The notes below the pieces were generated by a model that worked only from the letters and a program-made list of their open reading frames with translations, searched no databases and was not told the DNA's origin. From CAWBJO01 sp963789175 (GTDB lineage: Bacteria > Pseudomonadota > Alphaproteobacteria > Rhizobiales > Aestuariivirgaceae): a stretch of DNA of 59,615 nt. Below are positions 9,232 to 17,737 of the stretch, in pieces. The position numbers and the translations under genes were made by a program. Numbering within the stretch: the first letter of the stretch is position 1; each line of letters starts with the position of its first letter. Location of the stretch: contig CAWBJO010000010.1 of assembly GCA_963789175.1 (NCBI GenBank), positions 1 through 59,615 on the forward strand, read 5' to 3'.

Positions 9232-9256
9232 GGAACTTCGACCAATGGGCAACGTT
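9232..9256 (+). promoter_or_regulatory. Consensus EcfG promoter for the DUF2158 gene
   Basis: GGAAC at 9232-9236, 16 bp, CGTT at 9253-9256. The ATG at 9291, with AGGAG before it, follows 34 bp later. The site is nearly palindromic: on the minus strand GGAAC (complement of 9254-9258) and AGTT (complement of 9234-9237) are also 16 bp apart and point toward the GH2 gene. Confidence 0.7.
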
Positions 9257-9290
9257 CCTACCTCAATCCACCATGTCAGGAGAGTTAGTC

Positions 9291-9665
9291 ATGGCTAAAT
9301 CTTCCGGATACGATCCCATGGGCGATCCGCGCACTGGGCGGCCGCCGCTTCCAGCAGAGAGAGAACGGCAAAAGGCGACCTCACCGGATGAAGCGCGAGG
9401 GTCAAATCGATCGGATGAAGAAATCGAAGTGATGGAAAGCGGTGAAGCGGGGCTGGGGCATTCAGAGGAATTTTCAGCCGGACAGCTAGTTAGCCTCAAA
9501 TCCGGCGGCCCCGTCATGACCGTCAGCGCGGTCGAAAACGGATTGATCACTTGCCAATGGTTCGGCGAGGGCGATGAAATACAAACTAGCTCGTTCGGGG
9601 CGGAGTTGCTGGAGCTCGTTGAGCGCGACGCCGAAGCGAGCGAGAGTTTCAGTCCGCGACAGTGA
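9291..9665 (+). CDS. DUF2158 (YodC-like) domain protein
   Basis: This is a 124-residue protein. Residues 1 to about 65 are charged and probably disordered (PPLPAERERQKA, SDEEIEVME). The last 55 residues form a small beta domain with FSAGQLVSLKSGGPVMTV and ITCQWFGEGDEI, the signature of DUF2158/YodC proteins (family function unknown). The start at 9291 is chosen because AGGAG lies 8 bp upstream, although the frame is open from 9198. It sits behind a consensus EcfG promoter and divergent to the GH2 gene. Confidence 0.75.
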   Translation: MAKSSGYDPMGDPRTGRPPLPAERERQKATSPDEARGSNRSDEEIEVMESGEAGLGHSEEFSAGQLVSLKSGGPVMTVSAVENGLITCQWFGEGDEIQTSSFGAELLELVERDAEASESFSPRQ

Positions 9666-9719
9666 CATCGTTGGCCGACATACCGTCTGAGGAGATGATC
9701 AAACGAACTGGATCGAAAG

Positions 9720-11123
9720 ATGGCAGCTCAGGACGAGCCGTCTCGGGTGCAGATGCCCGCCCCCAGCGACGCCAGACGGCTTAAGGACAATACCGGTCTC
9801 ATCCTTGATAGTGCTCTCGACTATGCGATCTTCACCACTGATCCTCAAGGATTGATTACCGAATGGCCGGCCGGCGCGCGGGCCGTGTTCGGATGGGCAA
9901 CCGACGAAATAGTGGGACGCCCGGCATCACTCCTTTTCACGCCTGAAGATCTGCTGCGTGGGGAGGTAGAAAGGGAACTAGAGACAGCTGCACTCCAGGG
10001 CGTGGCGCCCGATGTCAGGTGGCACCAGCACAAGGACGGGCATCGAATTTTCATCGACGGTTGGACGCGCTCTATCACCGATGCCGGCGGGCGCTTGTGC
10101 GGATTTATAAAGATAGGTCAGGACGTCACGCAGCGGCGCCAAATGGAGTCGGATCTTCGCGAAAGCGAGGAACGGTTTCGCATTCTGGCCACCAGCGTGC
10201 CTCATCTCGCCTTTCGCTCGCGCAGCACGGGCGCGCGAACGTGGAGCAGCATACAATGGGAGGTCTACTCGGGACTCAGCGATCCCCTGAGCCGGGGCAT
10301 GGGCTGGCTCCAATGCATCCATCCGGACGATGCGGACACCACGATGCGGGCCTGGTCGCAGGCTGAAACAGGTAATGAATACTACGCCGAGCACCGGATC
10401 CGGCGCGCAAGCGACAACCAGTATCGTTGGCACCAGACTCGAGCCCTACCGGTGCAGGTAGCGGCAAGTGGCGAGCGCGAATGGGTCGGGACCTCGGCGG
10501 ACGTCCACGAACTGAGGCAGCTACAAGAGGAGCAAGGACTTCTGGTCGCCGAGTTGCAGCACCGGACACGCAATCTCCTCGGTGTCATCCAGGCAATCAT
10601 GGAACAAACAGTCGAGTCGAGTGAGTCGCTTACCGCGTTCCGGCAGAAGTTTGGCGAGCGACTGACGGCCGTATCCCGGGTGCAGGACCTTTTGTCCCGG
10701 ACAGGAAGAGGAGCGATCCAGATCGGTGATCTCATTCGTATGGAGCTAGCCGCAATCGGGGCAGAAGACCTTGCCACGGTTTCACTCGAGGGACCGGAAG
10801 TAGAGCTTCCGGAATTGGCCGTTCAAATTCTCGCCCTAGCAGTGCATGAGCTTGCAACGAACGCGCGGAAGTACGGCGCGCTTTCTGGATCGGGTGGGCA
10901 ACTGCAGGTCAGATGGCGAGAAACGGAAGACGCATTGGCACTGTCTTGGGTTGAAAAAGTCGGCACATCGTCCCAACCCTGGCCAAAAAGCAAGGTTGGA
11001 GGTTTCGGAAGAACTCTCCTCGAAACGGCGCTTCCAGCGGCTCTCAGCGCGCGAACCTCTTTGTCAATCGAAGATGGGTCGGTGCATTGTCGTATCGAGA
11101 TTCCATCGGGACAACGAAGTTAA
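9720..11123 (+). CDS. PAS-PAS HWE-family sensor histidine kinase
   Basis: This is a 467-residue soluble kinase with no membrane segments. Two PAS domains lie at about 25-135 and 150-265 (DYAIFTTDPQGLITEWPAGA; ERFRILATSVP). They are followed by an HWE dimerisation/kinase core with phospho-acceptor His281 in VAELQHRTRN and an N-box with HELATNARKYGALS. HWE/HisKA_2 kinases are the class that feeds PhyR in the alphaproteobacterial general stress response, so a role there is plausible but unproven. No PhyR, NepR or EcfG gene is in the window. No receiver domain is fused. Confidence 0.9.
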   Translation: MAAQDEPSRVQMPAPSDARRLKDNTGLILDSALDYAIFTTDPQGLITEWPAGARAVFGWATDEIVGRPASLLFTPEDLLRGEVERELETAALQGVAPDVRWHQHKDGHRIFIDGWTRSITDAGGRLCGFIKIGQDVTQRRQMESDLRESEERFRILATSVPHLAFRSRSTGARTWSSIQWEVYSGLSDPLSRGMGWLQCIHPDDADTTMRAWSQAETGNEYYAEHRIRRASDNQYRWHQTRALPVQVAASGEREWVGTSADVHELRQLQEEQGLLVAELQHRTRNLLGVIQAIMEQTVESSESLTAFRQKFGERLTAVSRVQDLLSRTGRGAIQIGDLIRMELAAIGAEDLATVSLEGPEVELPELAVQILALAVHELATNARKYGALSGSGGQLQVRWRETEDALALSWVEKVGTSSQPWPKSKVGGFGRTLLETALPAALSARTSLSIEDGSVHCRIEIPSGQRS

Positions 11124-11357
11124 GCGGGTACGAGAGCTAGACACCCAACTCTTGGCAACAAGACTACATCAGAATTTGACTGCGGAGTAAGTGCTGCTCG
11201 GCTTTGCGCCAGCCATCCGCCAGGAATGCGCAACCAGTAAGAAATCCGATCTGCTGCGCCCCCCTGCAATGCTTAAAACGATCAGACTACTAACGGCTGC
11301 TTAGGGGGGCCAATTTTTTATTACAGCAAACGGTATAGGCCTCGCTTGAATGACCTC
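11124..11357. other. Spacer without recognised gene
   Basis: Between the first HWE kinase and the opposite-strand DUF551 gene I see no coding frame with a ribosome site and no clear terminator. It is AT-richer than its neighbours. Confidence 0.4.
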
Positions 11358-11537
11358 TTAAAGACTGATGACCAGATCGCTCGGTGGAGGTGGCAAACGC
11401 ATCCAATGGGTCGGTTCGATGTCCATCAGCTCATCTGCCGCCACAATGCTCACCGGCTGGTCGGCGCCTGGCACGAACACCAATATCGGCGTCGCGTCCG
11501 TCGGTATTGTATCAATGGGTTCCCACTCGCCGTCCAT
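11358..11537 (-). CDS. Short DUF551-like protein
   Basis: This is a 59-residue protein whose whole length fits the DUF551 pattern: WEPIDTIPTDATPILVFVPG at the N-terminus and THWMRLPPPP at the C-terminus. That family is common in phages and proteobacteria and has no known function. The frame is open to 11657, but the ATG at 11537 has GGAG seven bases upstream, and an EcfG-type promoter ends about 30 bp before it. It lies between two HWE kinases on the opposite strand. Confidence 0.7.
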   Translation of the reverse strand: MDGEWEPIDTIPTDATPILVFVPGADQPVSIVAADELMDIEPTHWMRLPPPPSDLVISL

Positions 11538-11567
11538 TCCCATTCTCCACTGGTTGCAGTCTTCCTC

Positions 11568-11592
11568 AACATTGCGACGCGCTAGAGGTTCC
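11568..11592 (-). promoter_or_regulatory. Candidate EcfG promoter for the DUF551 gene
   Basis: On the minus strand GGAAC (complement of 11588-11592), 16 bp, TGTT (complement of 11568-11571). The leader to the ATG at 11537 would be about 25 nt. The match supports this short frame as a real gene. Confidence 0.55.
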
Positions 11593-11769
11593 AGACCTCT
11601 CTGGTACTCACTCCTCTTTAGCGCCGCATCGGTAGACAGCGGACGTCTTGAGTGCACTACGCTACGTAAGTATTTTCAAGGGTTCTTTGAGGATTTGGGT
11701 TTGCTGCTACGTGCTATGACCGCTAACGTGAAGATTGGGCTTGGCGTTCTGTAAATCGAGGATTCCGGT

Positions 11770-13539
11770 ATGAATAGGCTCGCTGATCTTGAAGATTTTT
11801 TTGAGAACGCCGCGATCCCTCTTCACATTGTTGGCGCAGATGGGGAAATCCTTAGGGCAAATAAGGCCGAGCTAAAACTACTGGGCTACTCACCTCGGGA
11901 ATACATTGGTCGCAACATAGCTGAATTTCATACTGACCCAGAGGTCATCGCCGATATTTTGTCCCGTCTGGGGACCGGGGAAAAACTTGATAGCTATCCG
12001 GCTCGACTGAAGTCCAAGGATGGCTCCAATAAGCACGTATTGATCACGTCAAGCGCACAGTTCTCCGATGGCCAGTTTATTCAAACGCGCTGCTTCACCT
12101 TAGACGTGACCGGGAAGCGTCGAGCCGAGCAACATTTCCAACAGACTCTCGATGCGATGCCAGCCGCCGTGTACACGACCGACGTTCAAGGGAGGATCAC
12201 GTATTACAATCAGGCCGCGGTGGATTTGGCTGGCCGCCGGCCCGTGATTGGGATTGATCAGTGGTGCGTCAGTTTCAAGTTGTTTCGTGAGGACGGCACA
12301 CCCGTTCCTCATGACCAATGCCCGATGGCGATTGCCCTGAAGGAGAAGCGCGCGGTTCGCAATGTGCAAGCCTGGGCTGAAAGGCCCGACGGCACTCGGG
12401 TGCCCTTTGTCCCTTACCCGACCCCTCTTTATGACGAGAATGGGGAGCTGATCGGCGCGGTCAATATGATGGTTGATGTCTCAGCTCACAAACGAGCTGA
12501 GAAGGTGCAGGCGCTACTCATTGACGAGCTAAATCATCGCGTGAAAAATACGTTAGCCGTCGTCCAGTCTCTCGCACATCAGACCCTGCGGTCGACAAAC
12601 TCTCCGACCTCCTTCGTGAGTAGCTTTACGGGTCGATTGGAGGCGCTTTCGCGTGCACATACCCTTTTGTCCGAGAGCACCTGGAGAGGCAGTGACCTCG
12701 GACTGTTGATCAAAAAGGAAGTACTCCTCGGCGATGCAGGTGATCCACGTGCGATATTCTCCGGACCAATGGTCCATATCGCTCCACAACAGGCTTTGAA
12801 TTTGGCGCTCGTTTTTCACGAGCTATCCGTGAACGCCCGGAAATATGGCGCCCTTTCGACTCCCGATGGCAGGTTGAAAGTCGATTGGACACTTGCCGAT
12901 GATGGTATGCAGAAAATCCTCCTGCGGTGGATCGAGGAAGGACCTCCCTCACGGCAGAACTCCGATAGACTAGGATTCGGGACGACGCTGATCCAACAGG
13001 TGGTCGCGCAGGATGGAGGCAAGGCCCAGATGACCGCGCGTGCCGATGGCATTGGATGGCATTTAGAAATTGTTCGGATCTCGGACGAGAACTTGGAGGT
13101 GCTCAACCACCGGCTGTCCGACTCGATACCGTCCCCGCCTCCTGAACATGGTAGTAGTTCGATCAGGGGCAAGCGGGTTCTGATTGTGGAGGACGAAGTT
13201 CTGATTGCTTGGGAACTACGGCGCACGATCGAAGAGGCCGGGGGTATTGTCGTGGGTTTGGCCACGTCCATTCCGGAAGCGCGCGCGGTCATCGGTCAGG
13301 CTTTTGCCGATGTTGCCTTCCTCGATGCAAACCTACGCGGCTCGCGCTCTGACGAACTCGCGTCGCTCCTGACAGCACGGACTATTCCGTTTGCGTTCGT
13401 CACGGGATACGATCCCGAAAGCATGCCTCCTGCCTTCCGGCATATTCCGCTGATCCCCAAGCCGTTCACCCCTGAGGTCATCGTCAACACAGTAGCGCGT
13501 TTGTCGCCCAATGCCCAGGTGGTGACGCTCCGAGCGTAA
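11770..13539 (+). CDS. PAS-PAS-HWE hybrid histidine kinase with C-terminal receiver
   Basis: This is a 589-residue soluble protein. Two PAS domains (about 5-118 and 122-240) precede an HWE core with phospho-acceptor His256 in LIDELNHRVKNTLA and an N-box HELSVNARKYGALS. A receiver domain fills the last 120 residues (VLIVEDEVLIAWELR, phospho-acceptor Asp519 in VAFLDANLRG, conserved Lys in LIPKPFTPE). The start ATG follows GAGGA. It could feed the general stress response, or its receiver could act as a phosphate sink. It is the second HWE kinase within 4 kb, and no EcfG site is visible in front of either. Confidence 0.9.
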   Translation: MNRLADLEDFFENAAIPLHIVGADGEILRANKAELKLLGYSPREYIGRNIAEFHTDPEVIADILSRLGTGEKLDSYPARLKSKDGSNKHVLITSSAQFSDGQFIQTRCFTLDVTGKRRAEQHFQQTLDAMPAAVYTTDVQGRITYYNQAAVDLAGRRPVIGIDQWCVSFKLFREDGTPVPHDQCPMAIALKEKRAVRNVQAWAERPDGTRVPFVPYPTPLYDENGELIGAVNMMVDVSAHKRAEKVQALLIDELNHRVKNTLAVVQSLAHQTLRSTNSPTSFVSSFTGRLEALSRAHTLLSESTWRGSDLGLLIKKEVLLGDAGDPRAIFSGPMVHIAPQQALNLALVFHELSVNARKYGALSTPDGRLKVDWTLADDGMQKILLRWIEEGPPSRQNSDRLGFGTTLIQQVVAQDGGKAQMTARADGIGWHLEIVRISDENLEVLNHRLSDSIPSPPPEHGSSSIRGKRVLIVEDEVLIAWELRRTIEEAGGIVVGLATSIPEARAVIGQAFADVAFLDANLRGSRSDELASLLTARTIPFAFVTGYDPESMPPAFRHIPLIPKPFTPEVIVNTVARLSPNAQVVTLRA

Positions 13540-14639
13540 GGTTCGGCCGTGCGCCTCCTGCTCACTCTTTAAGCGGAGCCTTCGCCACTTCAGTGAGTTC
13601 CCTCGTTTGCGGGTTTACTCTGATCGATTGGACTCCCTAAGCTGGGAGCCGCATTACTCAACTTCAGATCTCACGAGCGGTCCCTTTTAGAGCCGATCCG
13701 TGAAGTTGAGCCGCCGCGCTTGCTCCTTCATATGCCGGATGTCAGCCTCGATCGCCAGCCAGAAAAACTATGCGCCGAGCGCTAGAAAGATCCCTGAGTC
13801 AGGAACTTCTAACAGCCACTGCATCAATTTTATGTTTCGGAAGCCGGACGGTATCGGAGTGAAGTAGGTTACGAAGGCTCTCAGTTGCCATCGCAGCCGC
13901 TGCTAGGCCCGCTTAGAAATGACATCAACGCTGCAAATCCCCACGATGTGAAAATAGTATCTCATCGAAGGGAAACTCTACATCTCTCCCGTCGGGGGAA
14001 AACAAGCTTCCAAGCAGAACAGATATGCGACCCCGTCAGTGCGGGCGTTCAGGCGCTTCACCGAGTTGTTCCCCCGTCATGAAGAGGGGCAAGGACTTAG
14101 AAGGCAAGCGAGCTACAACGGCCGAGCTGTGCGCGGCGCACCCGTAGGGTCACCCGAGATGGCACTCGACCCCCCAAGGCAGGCGCGGCGTTCCGTACCC
14201 TCTGCTGCTTCAAGAATTGCGGGTCCGGCCATAGCGAGCCGCAGGAGCTTCTAGTGGGACGCTTCCAGACAGAAGGCGGTACTCGGGCAGATTTTGAGGC
14301 GGCGCTCGATTTTGCGGCTTCCTGATGACCCGTGGTGGTGGACGGGTTAGTTTCGGTTCCGCAGGCTTTAATGTCCTCCAGGCACTGTTCCCCCCTGGTA
14401 CTGACCCCGAAGGTGCCTCCATACTGAAACTTGCAAGCCCTAAGGTTTTGTCGATTCATACCTTAGGTAAGCTTGCGCGGCCGGACTATGGCACAACCTG
14501 GACAGCGGAGGGTGCGACGCGGCGGCTCTCGTTCGTTTTTGTCGGGAGGAGCCTGGCGACACCTTGCACATCAGTGATGTCTCGCATGGTCTGGGCGCAC
14601 CGGCCGAAATGGCGTTTGATCGCCGCTTGACGTCCCTGG
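13540..14639. other. 1.1-kb stretch without a supported gene
   Basis: No frame here has both a ribosome site and protein-like composition. Short open runs exist, for example one ending at 14325 that reads GRFQTEGGTRADFEAALDFA, which looks protein-like but which I cannot place. The stretch may hold decayed genes or an unrecognised RNA. Confidence 0.4.
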
Positions 14640-14665
14640 GGAACTATCCAGGGAGTATGGTCGTT
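14640..14665 (+). promoter_or_regulatory. Candidate EcfG promoter for the 91-residue protein
   Basis: GGAAC at 14640-14644, 17 bp, CGTT at 14662-14665. The start codon at 14695 lies 29 bp downstream and has GGAGG in front of it. Confidence 0.65.
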
Positions 14666-14694
14666 CACTGCTCCTTGCCTGGATGGAGGGTGGT

Positions 14695-14970
14695 ATGCGT
14701 GAGAGGAAGTCAGGAGTCTTGGAACTCACGGTGGAAGGGGTCGATCGAAGGCTGAAACTAGCACGCGATAAAGTTGCTGCTGCTGAAATGCAGGTAGCGA
14801 GCCAGCAACGCGAAATTGTTCGTCTTAAGAAGGCGGGACTGCCCACGGAGAATGCACAGCGTCTATTTAATACCCTCAGTTTTACGCTTCTCCAACTGCG
14901 CAATCACTACGAAATATTCGCAAATCTCATATCGCCTTCCCCGCCTCGGCGGACAAAATTGGACCTCTGA
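14695..14970 (+). CDS. Small coiled-coil hypothetical protein
   Basis: This is a 91-residue, charged, largely helical protein. Residues about 15-50 (LKLARDKVAAAEMQVASQQR) have heptad-like spacing and probably form a coiled coil. No signal peptide or membrane segment is present. The ATG at 14695 is preferred to the in-frame ATG at 14683 because GGAGG sits at 14686-14690. It follows a GGAAC-17-CGTT promoter and belongs to the probable stress regulon. Function unknown. Confidence 0.6.
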   Translation: MRERKSGVLELTVEGVDRRLKLARDKVAAAEMQVASQQREIVRLKKAGLPTENAQRLFNTLSFTLLQLRNHYEIFANLISPSPPRRTKLDL

Positions 14971-15373
14971 GGCGGGTTGATTGTCTCCTGTCGAAGCAAG
15001 GGCAGTTGTTTCGACGGCTTGCGTTCCGGCATACCTTGTTCAGTCGATCGATCTCCGCGGCGACGTCGTGCCATTCCACCGCGGCTTTCATTGCCAAGTC
15101 GTTCCTCCATCGCCGTCACTTGACCTTATTGCCAGTCGGACTCCTTACCAGAGCGAAGCACGGGGCAATGCCGACCCTGGGGGGCCGCAGGGGCCTGATA
15201 TGAGGAGCCTTTCTGTGAGAAAGGAAATACCGGGCGAGCAACCTCGATCTGTCCGAGCTCATTGGTTCCCCTTCCGTCGATCGGGCGTACTGCCATGCTG
15301 AGGCAAACGGATGGTCAGCATGCTGACTTTTAAGAAGCCTTCCCACTATTTTTGACTAGGGGGTCGTTGCATA
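14971..15373. other. Spacer without supported gene
   Basis: No gene is supported. A 54-codon minus-strand frame overlapping the end of the preceding gene (beginning MKAAVEWHDVAAEIDRLNK) looks protein-like but has no well-spaced ribosome site, so I leave it uncalled. Confidence 0.35.
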
Positions 15374-15398
15374 GGAACCAAGCCCTGCACAGCATGTT
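15374..15398 (+). promoter_or_regulatory. Candidate EcfG promoter for the three-gene membrane cassette
   Basis: GGAAC at 15374-15378, 16 bp, TGTT at 15395-15398, followed 32 bp later by the ATG at 15431. Confidence 0.55.
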
Positions 15399-15430
15399 GA
15401 TTTGTGAGCTCACATACATCGAGGTTCCCT

Positions 15431-15973
15431 ATGACTGCCCAACGATCCAAACGCTCCGCCAGGAGCGAAGCTTCAGCTTTGCCTGTATCAGACGCTGACG
15501 ACGGCCAAGAGACTTTTCCAGTAGGTCTTGAAGGTACAGAAACTATTCCGCACACGACCCCAAACGAGGTTCCTGTGTCTTCAGTCAGGGAAAATCTCAC
15601 CAAGACCGTGAGAAACGTAGCAGCGGCTGCGCAGGAGCAGGTTTCTTCATTAGGCGAGGATGTTGGGGCCGAGTTGAGCAAAGCAGCTGAGAAGCAGAAA
15701 ACTCGTGGTGTGGAAGGTATTAGGGTTGTGGCGGGGGCGATGAATTCCGCTGCAGCCGAATTGGAAAAGAGCTCGCCCAAAGTCGCGGAACACGTTCGCA
15801 CCGCTTCCAAGAGCGTTGCAGATCTCTCCCACGCTATTGACGGTCGGGATGTGAAGGAGCTCTTTCAACAAGGCCTGCTCCTCGCGAAAGAGAACCCAGT
15901 CCTGTTTTTCGCTGGCGCTCTCGCTGGAGGTTTCCTTATTTCCCGATTCCTCAAAAGCAGCTCGGAAGGATAG
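15431..15973 (+). CDS. Hypothetical protein with one C-terminal membrane segment
   Basis: This 180-residue protein has a disordered, charged N-terminal third, an amphipathic alanine-rich helical middle (NVAAAAQEQVSSLGEDVGAE; TASKSVADLSHAID) and one hydrophobic C-terminal segment, VLFFAGALAGGFLISRFL, ending in a short Ser-rich tail. It looks like a tail-anchored inner-membrane protein with a cytoplasmic LEA-like region. It is the first gene of a tight three-gene set, 7 bp before the holin-like gene. An EcfG promoter lies upstream. Function unknown; a membrane-protective stress role is my inference. Confidence 0.65.
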   Translation: MTAQRSKRSARSEASALPVSDADDGQETFPVGLEGTETIPHTTPNEVPVSSVRENLTKTVRNVAAAAQEQVSSLGEDVGAELSKAAEKQKTRGVEGIRVVAGAMNSAAAELEKSSPKVAEHVRTASKSVADLSHAIDGRDVKELFQQGLLLAKENPVLFFAGALAGGFLISRFLKSSSEG

Positions 15974-15980
15974 TAGGATC

Positions 15981-16376
15981 ATGCCCACACGTTCCTCAGC
16001 TCTTCCCCTAACTATTTTGATTGGACAAGCCATTGGAGAACTCACGAGCCTAGTTCGCTCAGAGTTGCGACTTGCCCAAGCTGAAATGGGTGAAAAAATT
16101 AGCGCGCTGAGCAGCGCGGCAATGTTGCTTGCGATTGGAGTTATTGCCGGCCTCAGTGCGTCGTTTCTCCTCATGTTCGGTGCAGTCGAATGGCTCAGTA
16201 GAGTGGGGATTCCCTATCGTTGGGGATTTCTCCTAGTCGGAATCCTGGGAATTACGATTGGACTGATCAGCATATTAAAGGCGCTGCGTCGTCTGCGCAG
16301 CACCTCGGTATTGCCCGACCGGGCTATTCATCAATTGAAAGCCGATTTCTCTGTGGCAAAGGAACAAATAAGATGA
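15981..16376 (+). CDS. Holin-X-like (DUF1469) two-helix membrane protein
   Basis: This is a 131-residue protein. An N-terminal amphipathic helix (IGELTSLVRSELRLAQAEMG) precedes two transmembrane segments at about residues 44-68 and 78-100, typical of the family often named phage holin superfamily/DUF1469. The name comes from similarity only; nothing phage-like surrounds it. Relatives commonly sit beside DUF3618 proteins, as here. It shares a 4-bp ATGA overlap with the next gene, so the two are translationally coupled. Confidence 0.75.
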   Translation: MPTRSSALPLTILIGQAIGELTSLVRSELRLAQAEMGEKISALSSAAMLLAIGVIAGLSASFLLMFGAVEWLSRVGIPYRWGFLLVGILGITIGLISILKALRRLRSTSVLPDRAIHQLKADFSVAKEQIR

Positions 16377-17248
16377 ACATCCGAGCGTCAGATTTCTATG
16401 AGAGTGAGGCCGAAGGAAAACGCGAGAGTCTTGCGGGCACGCTAGCCGCCCTCCATGACCGGCTTACGGTTGGACAGGTCGTTGACGAAGTTTTGACATA
16501 CGCAAAAGGAACCAGCGGGACGTTTAGGATTGCCATGACGAATGCAGCCCGTGACAATCCGTTGCCAACACTACTTATCGGAACTGCGTGTGCGCTGTTG
16601 ATGGCAGACAAAACAGGACTTTCGAATCGATTAACGGCGTCTCTCAAGCGCACAAGTACGGAAGATGAACAACCTTTCTCTGAAGTGGCTCACCCAAGCG
16701 AAAGTGGAATGCTAGAGCGCGCAAGGGCCACTGTTTCCAATACGGCGGGGGCGGCAGCACAAGGCGCCAGGGAAACGATACACGACGCCCGCGACAGGAT
16801 CAGTGGGTCCATTACAGCCGTTTCTGATACAGCCTCGGCAGCTAAGGGGCAGATTGATGAATTGACGGAGCAAGCAGTAAGGGTGGCCGATCAAGCAAGA
16901 AACAAGACAGCGCGGGTTTTTCAGGAACAACCGCTGCTCCTAGCTGGATTGGGAATTGCGTTGGGTGCGGTTGTCGCGTTTCTCTTACCCCGCAGTCGAA
17001 TAGAAGATCGTCTGATGGGTGAATCAAGTGACGCTGTAAGGGGTCAAGTGAGCAATACGCTGAGCCAGCAAATGGATGAGGCAAAAAGCGTGGCACAGGC
17101 CGTCGTTGAGGAAGTTAAGGTTAGAATTGAGGAGGAAGGTTTGACCTCCGGCACAGTTGCGGCAGAAGCCGTGCGAGACCTTGCGGGTGAACAGTCGCCT
17201 GAAACTCACGATCAGCCGCTAAACCAACGCGAACCTGTGAGGGGGTAA
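16373..17248 (+). CDS. DUF3618-like membrane protein
   Basis: This is a 291-residue protein. The N-terminal part (LTVGQVVDEVLTYAKG, then NPLPTLLIGTACALL) matches the DUF3618 arrangement of a short helix plus membrane segment. A long alanine-rich amphipathic region follows (about 95-180, LEA-like repeats such as AAQGARETIHDARDRI), then a second hydrophobic segment, LLLAGLGIALGAVVAFLLP, and a charged tail. It completes the cassette of three membrane/amphipathic proteins behind one EcfG promoter. Function of the family is unknown. Confidence 0.75.
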   Translation: MNIRASDFYESEAEGKRESLAGTLAALHDRLTVGQVVDEVLTYAKGTSGTFRIAMTNAARDNPLPTLLIGTACALLMADKTGLSNRLTASLKRTSTEDEQPFSEVAHPSESGMLERARATVSNTAGAAAQGARETIHDARDRISGSITAVSDTASAAKGQIDELTEQAVRVADQARNKTARVFQEQPLLLAGLGIALGAVVAFLLPRSRIEDRLMGESSDAVRGQVSNTLSQQMDEAKSVAQAVVEEVKVRIEEEGLTSGTVAAEAVRDLAGEQSPETHDQPLNQREPVRG

Positions 17249-17410
17249 GCTTGCAGAAACTTTTAGCGGGGCGTATTTGCAGGTGACAGCACTCTAGGAA
17301 GTCGATCGATGATCGACGTCCAATTCGGGGAGGAAAAAATTTACGCTAAGATTCCCCTCCACATGACGTACGGCCTCTGGCGTTACACCCCCCGAGCCTG
17401 CTCGATTTTT

Positions 17411-17737
17411 TCACCGCCGCCCTCGCTGCCACACCACCACCCCGCCGCCAGCTTTGATCCAGTTCGGTACCGACACGCCTGGCTGGTCGCCAAGTTCAAC
17501 GTGGACGGTAGATCCAAGCAACGCAGTTAACTCGCGTTGCCAACGCGGCCGGTTCATCAGAAATGCTGCCAATCGGTCTGGCAGGTCAATGCCGGCCATC
17601 CAAAAAGCCAGGTCAATGCTGCTGTCTGGCTTGGTCTCACCGTGATAGTGGGTGCCGTAGAGCATTACCTTCCTGATGGCCTTCTGAAACGTCGCCCAGC
17701 GACGGATTAGATCTAGCTGCTCAGGGGACAGAACCAT
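17411..17737 (-). CDS. MNT-type nucleotidyltransferase-like protein, active site altered
   Basis: This is a 108-residue protein with the layout of minimal nucleotidyltransferases. The motif usually written GSxxxG...SDxDL appears as GTHYHGETKPDSSIDLAF: the second Asp is kept, but the first catalytic Asp is Ser. Loss of one metal-binding Asp predicts a weak or dead enzyme; that is inference from the family. The gene overlaps the upstream small gene by 17 bp on the same strand. In toxin-antitoxin pairs such proteins act with a HEPN partner, but the neighbour lacks the HEPN RxxxxH motif. Confidence 0.6.
   Translation of the reverse strand: MVLSPEQLDLIRRWATFQKAIRKVMLYGTHYHGETKPDSSIDLAFWMAGIDLPDRLAAFLMNRPRWQRELTALLGSTVHVELGDQPGVSVPNWIKAGGGVVVWQRGRR

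Noticed and set aside
15981..16376. Prophage interpretation of the holin-like gene
   Set aside because: No other phage genes are nearby; this family is widespread outside phages.
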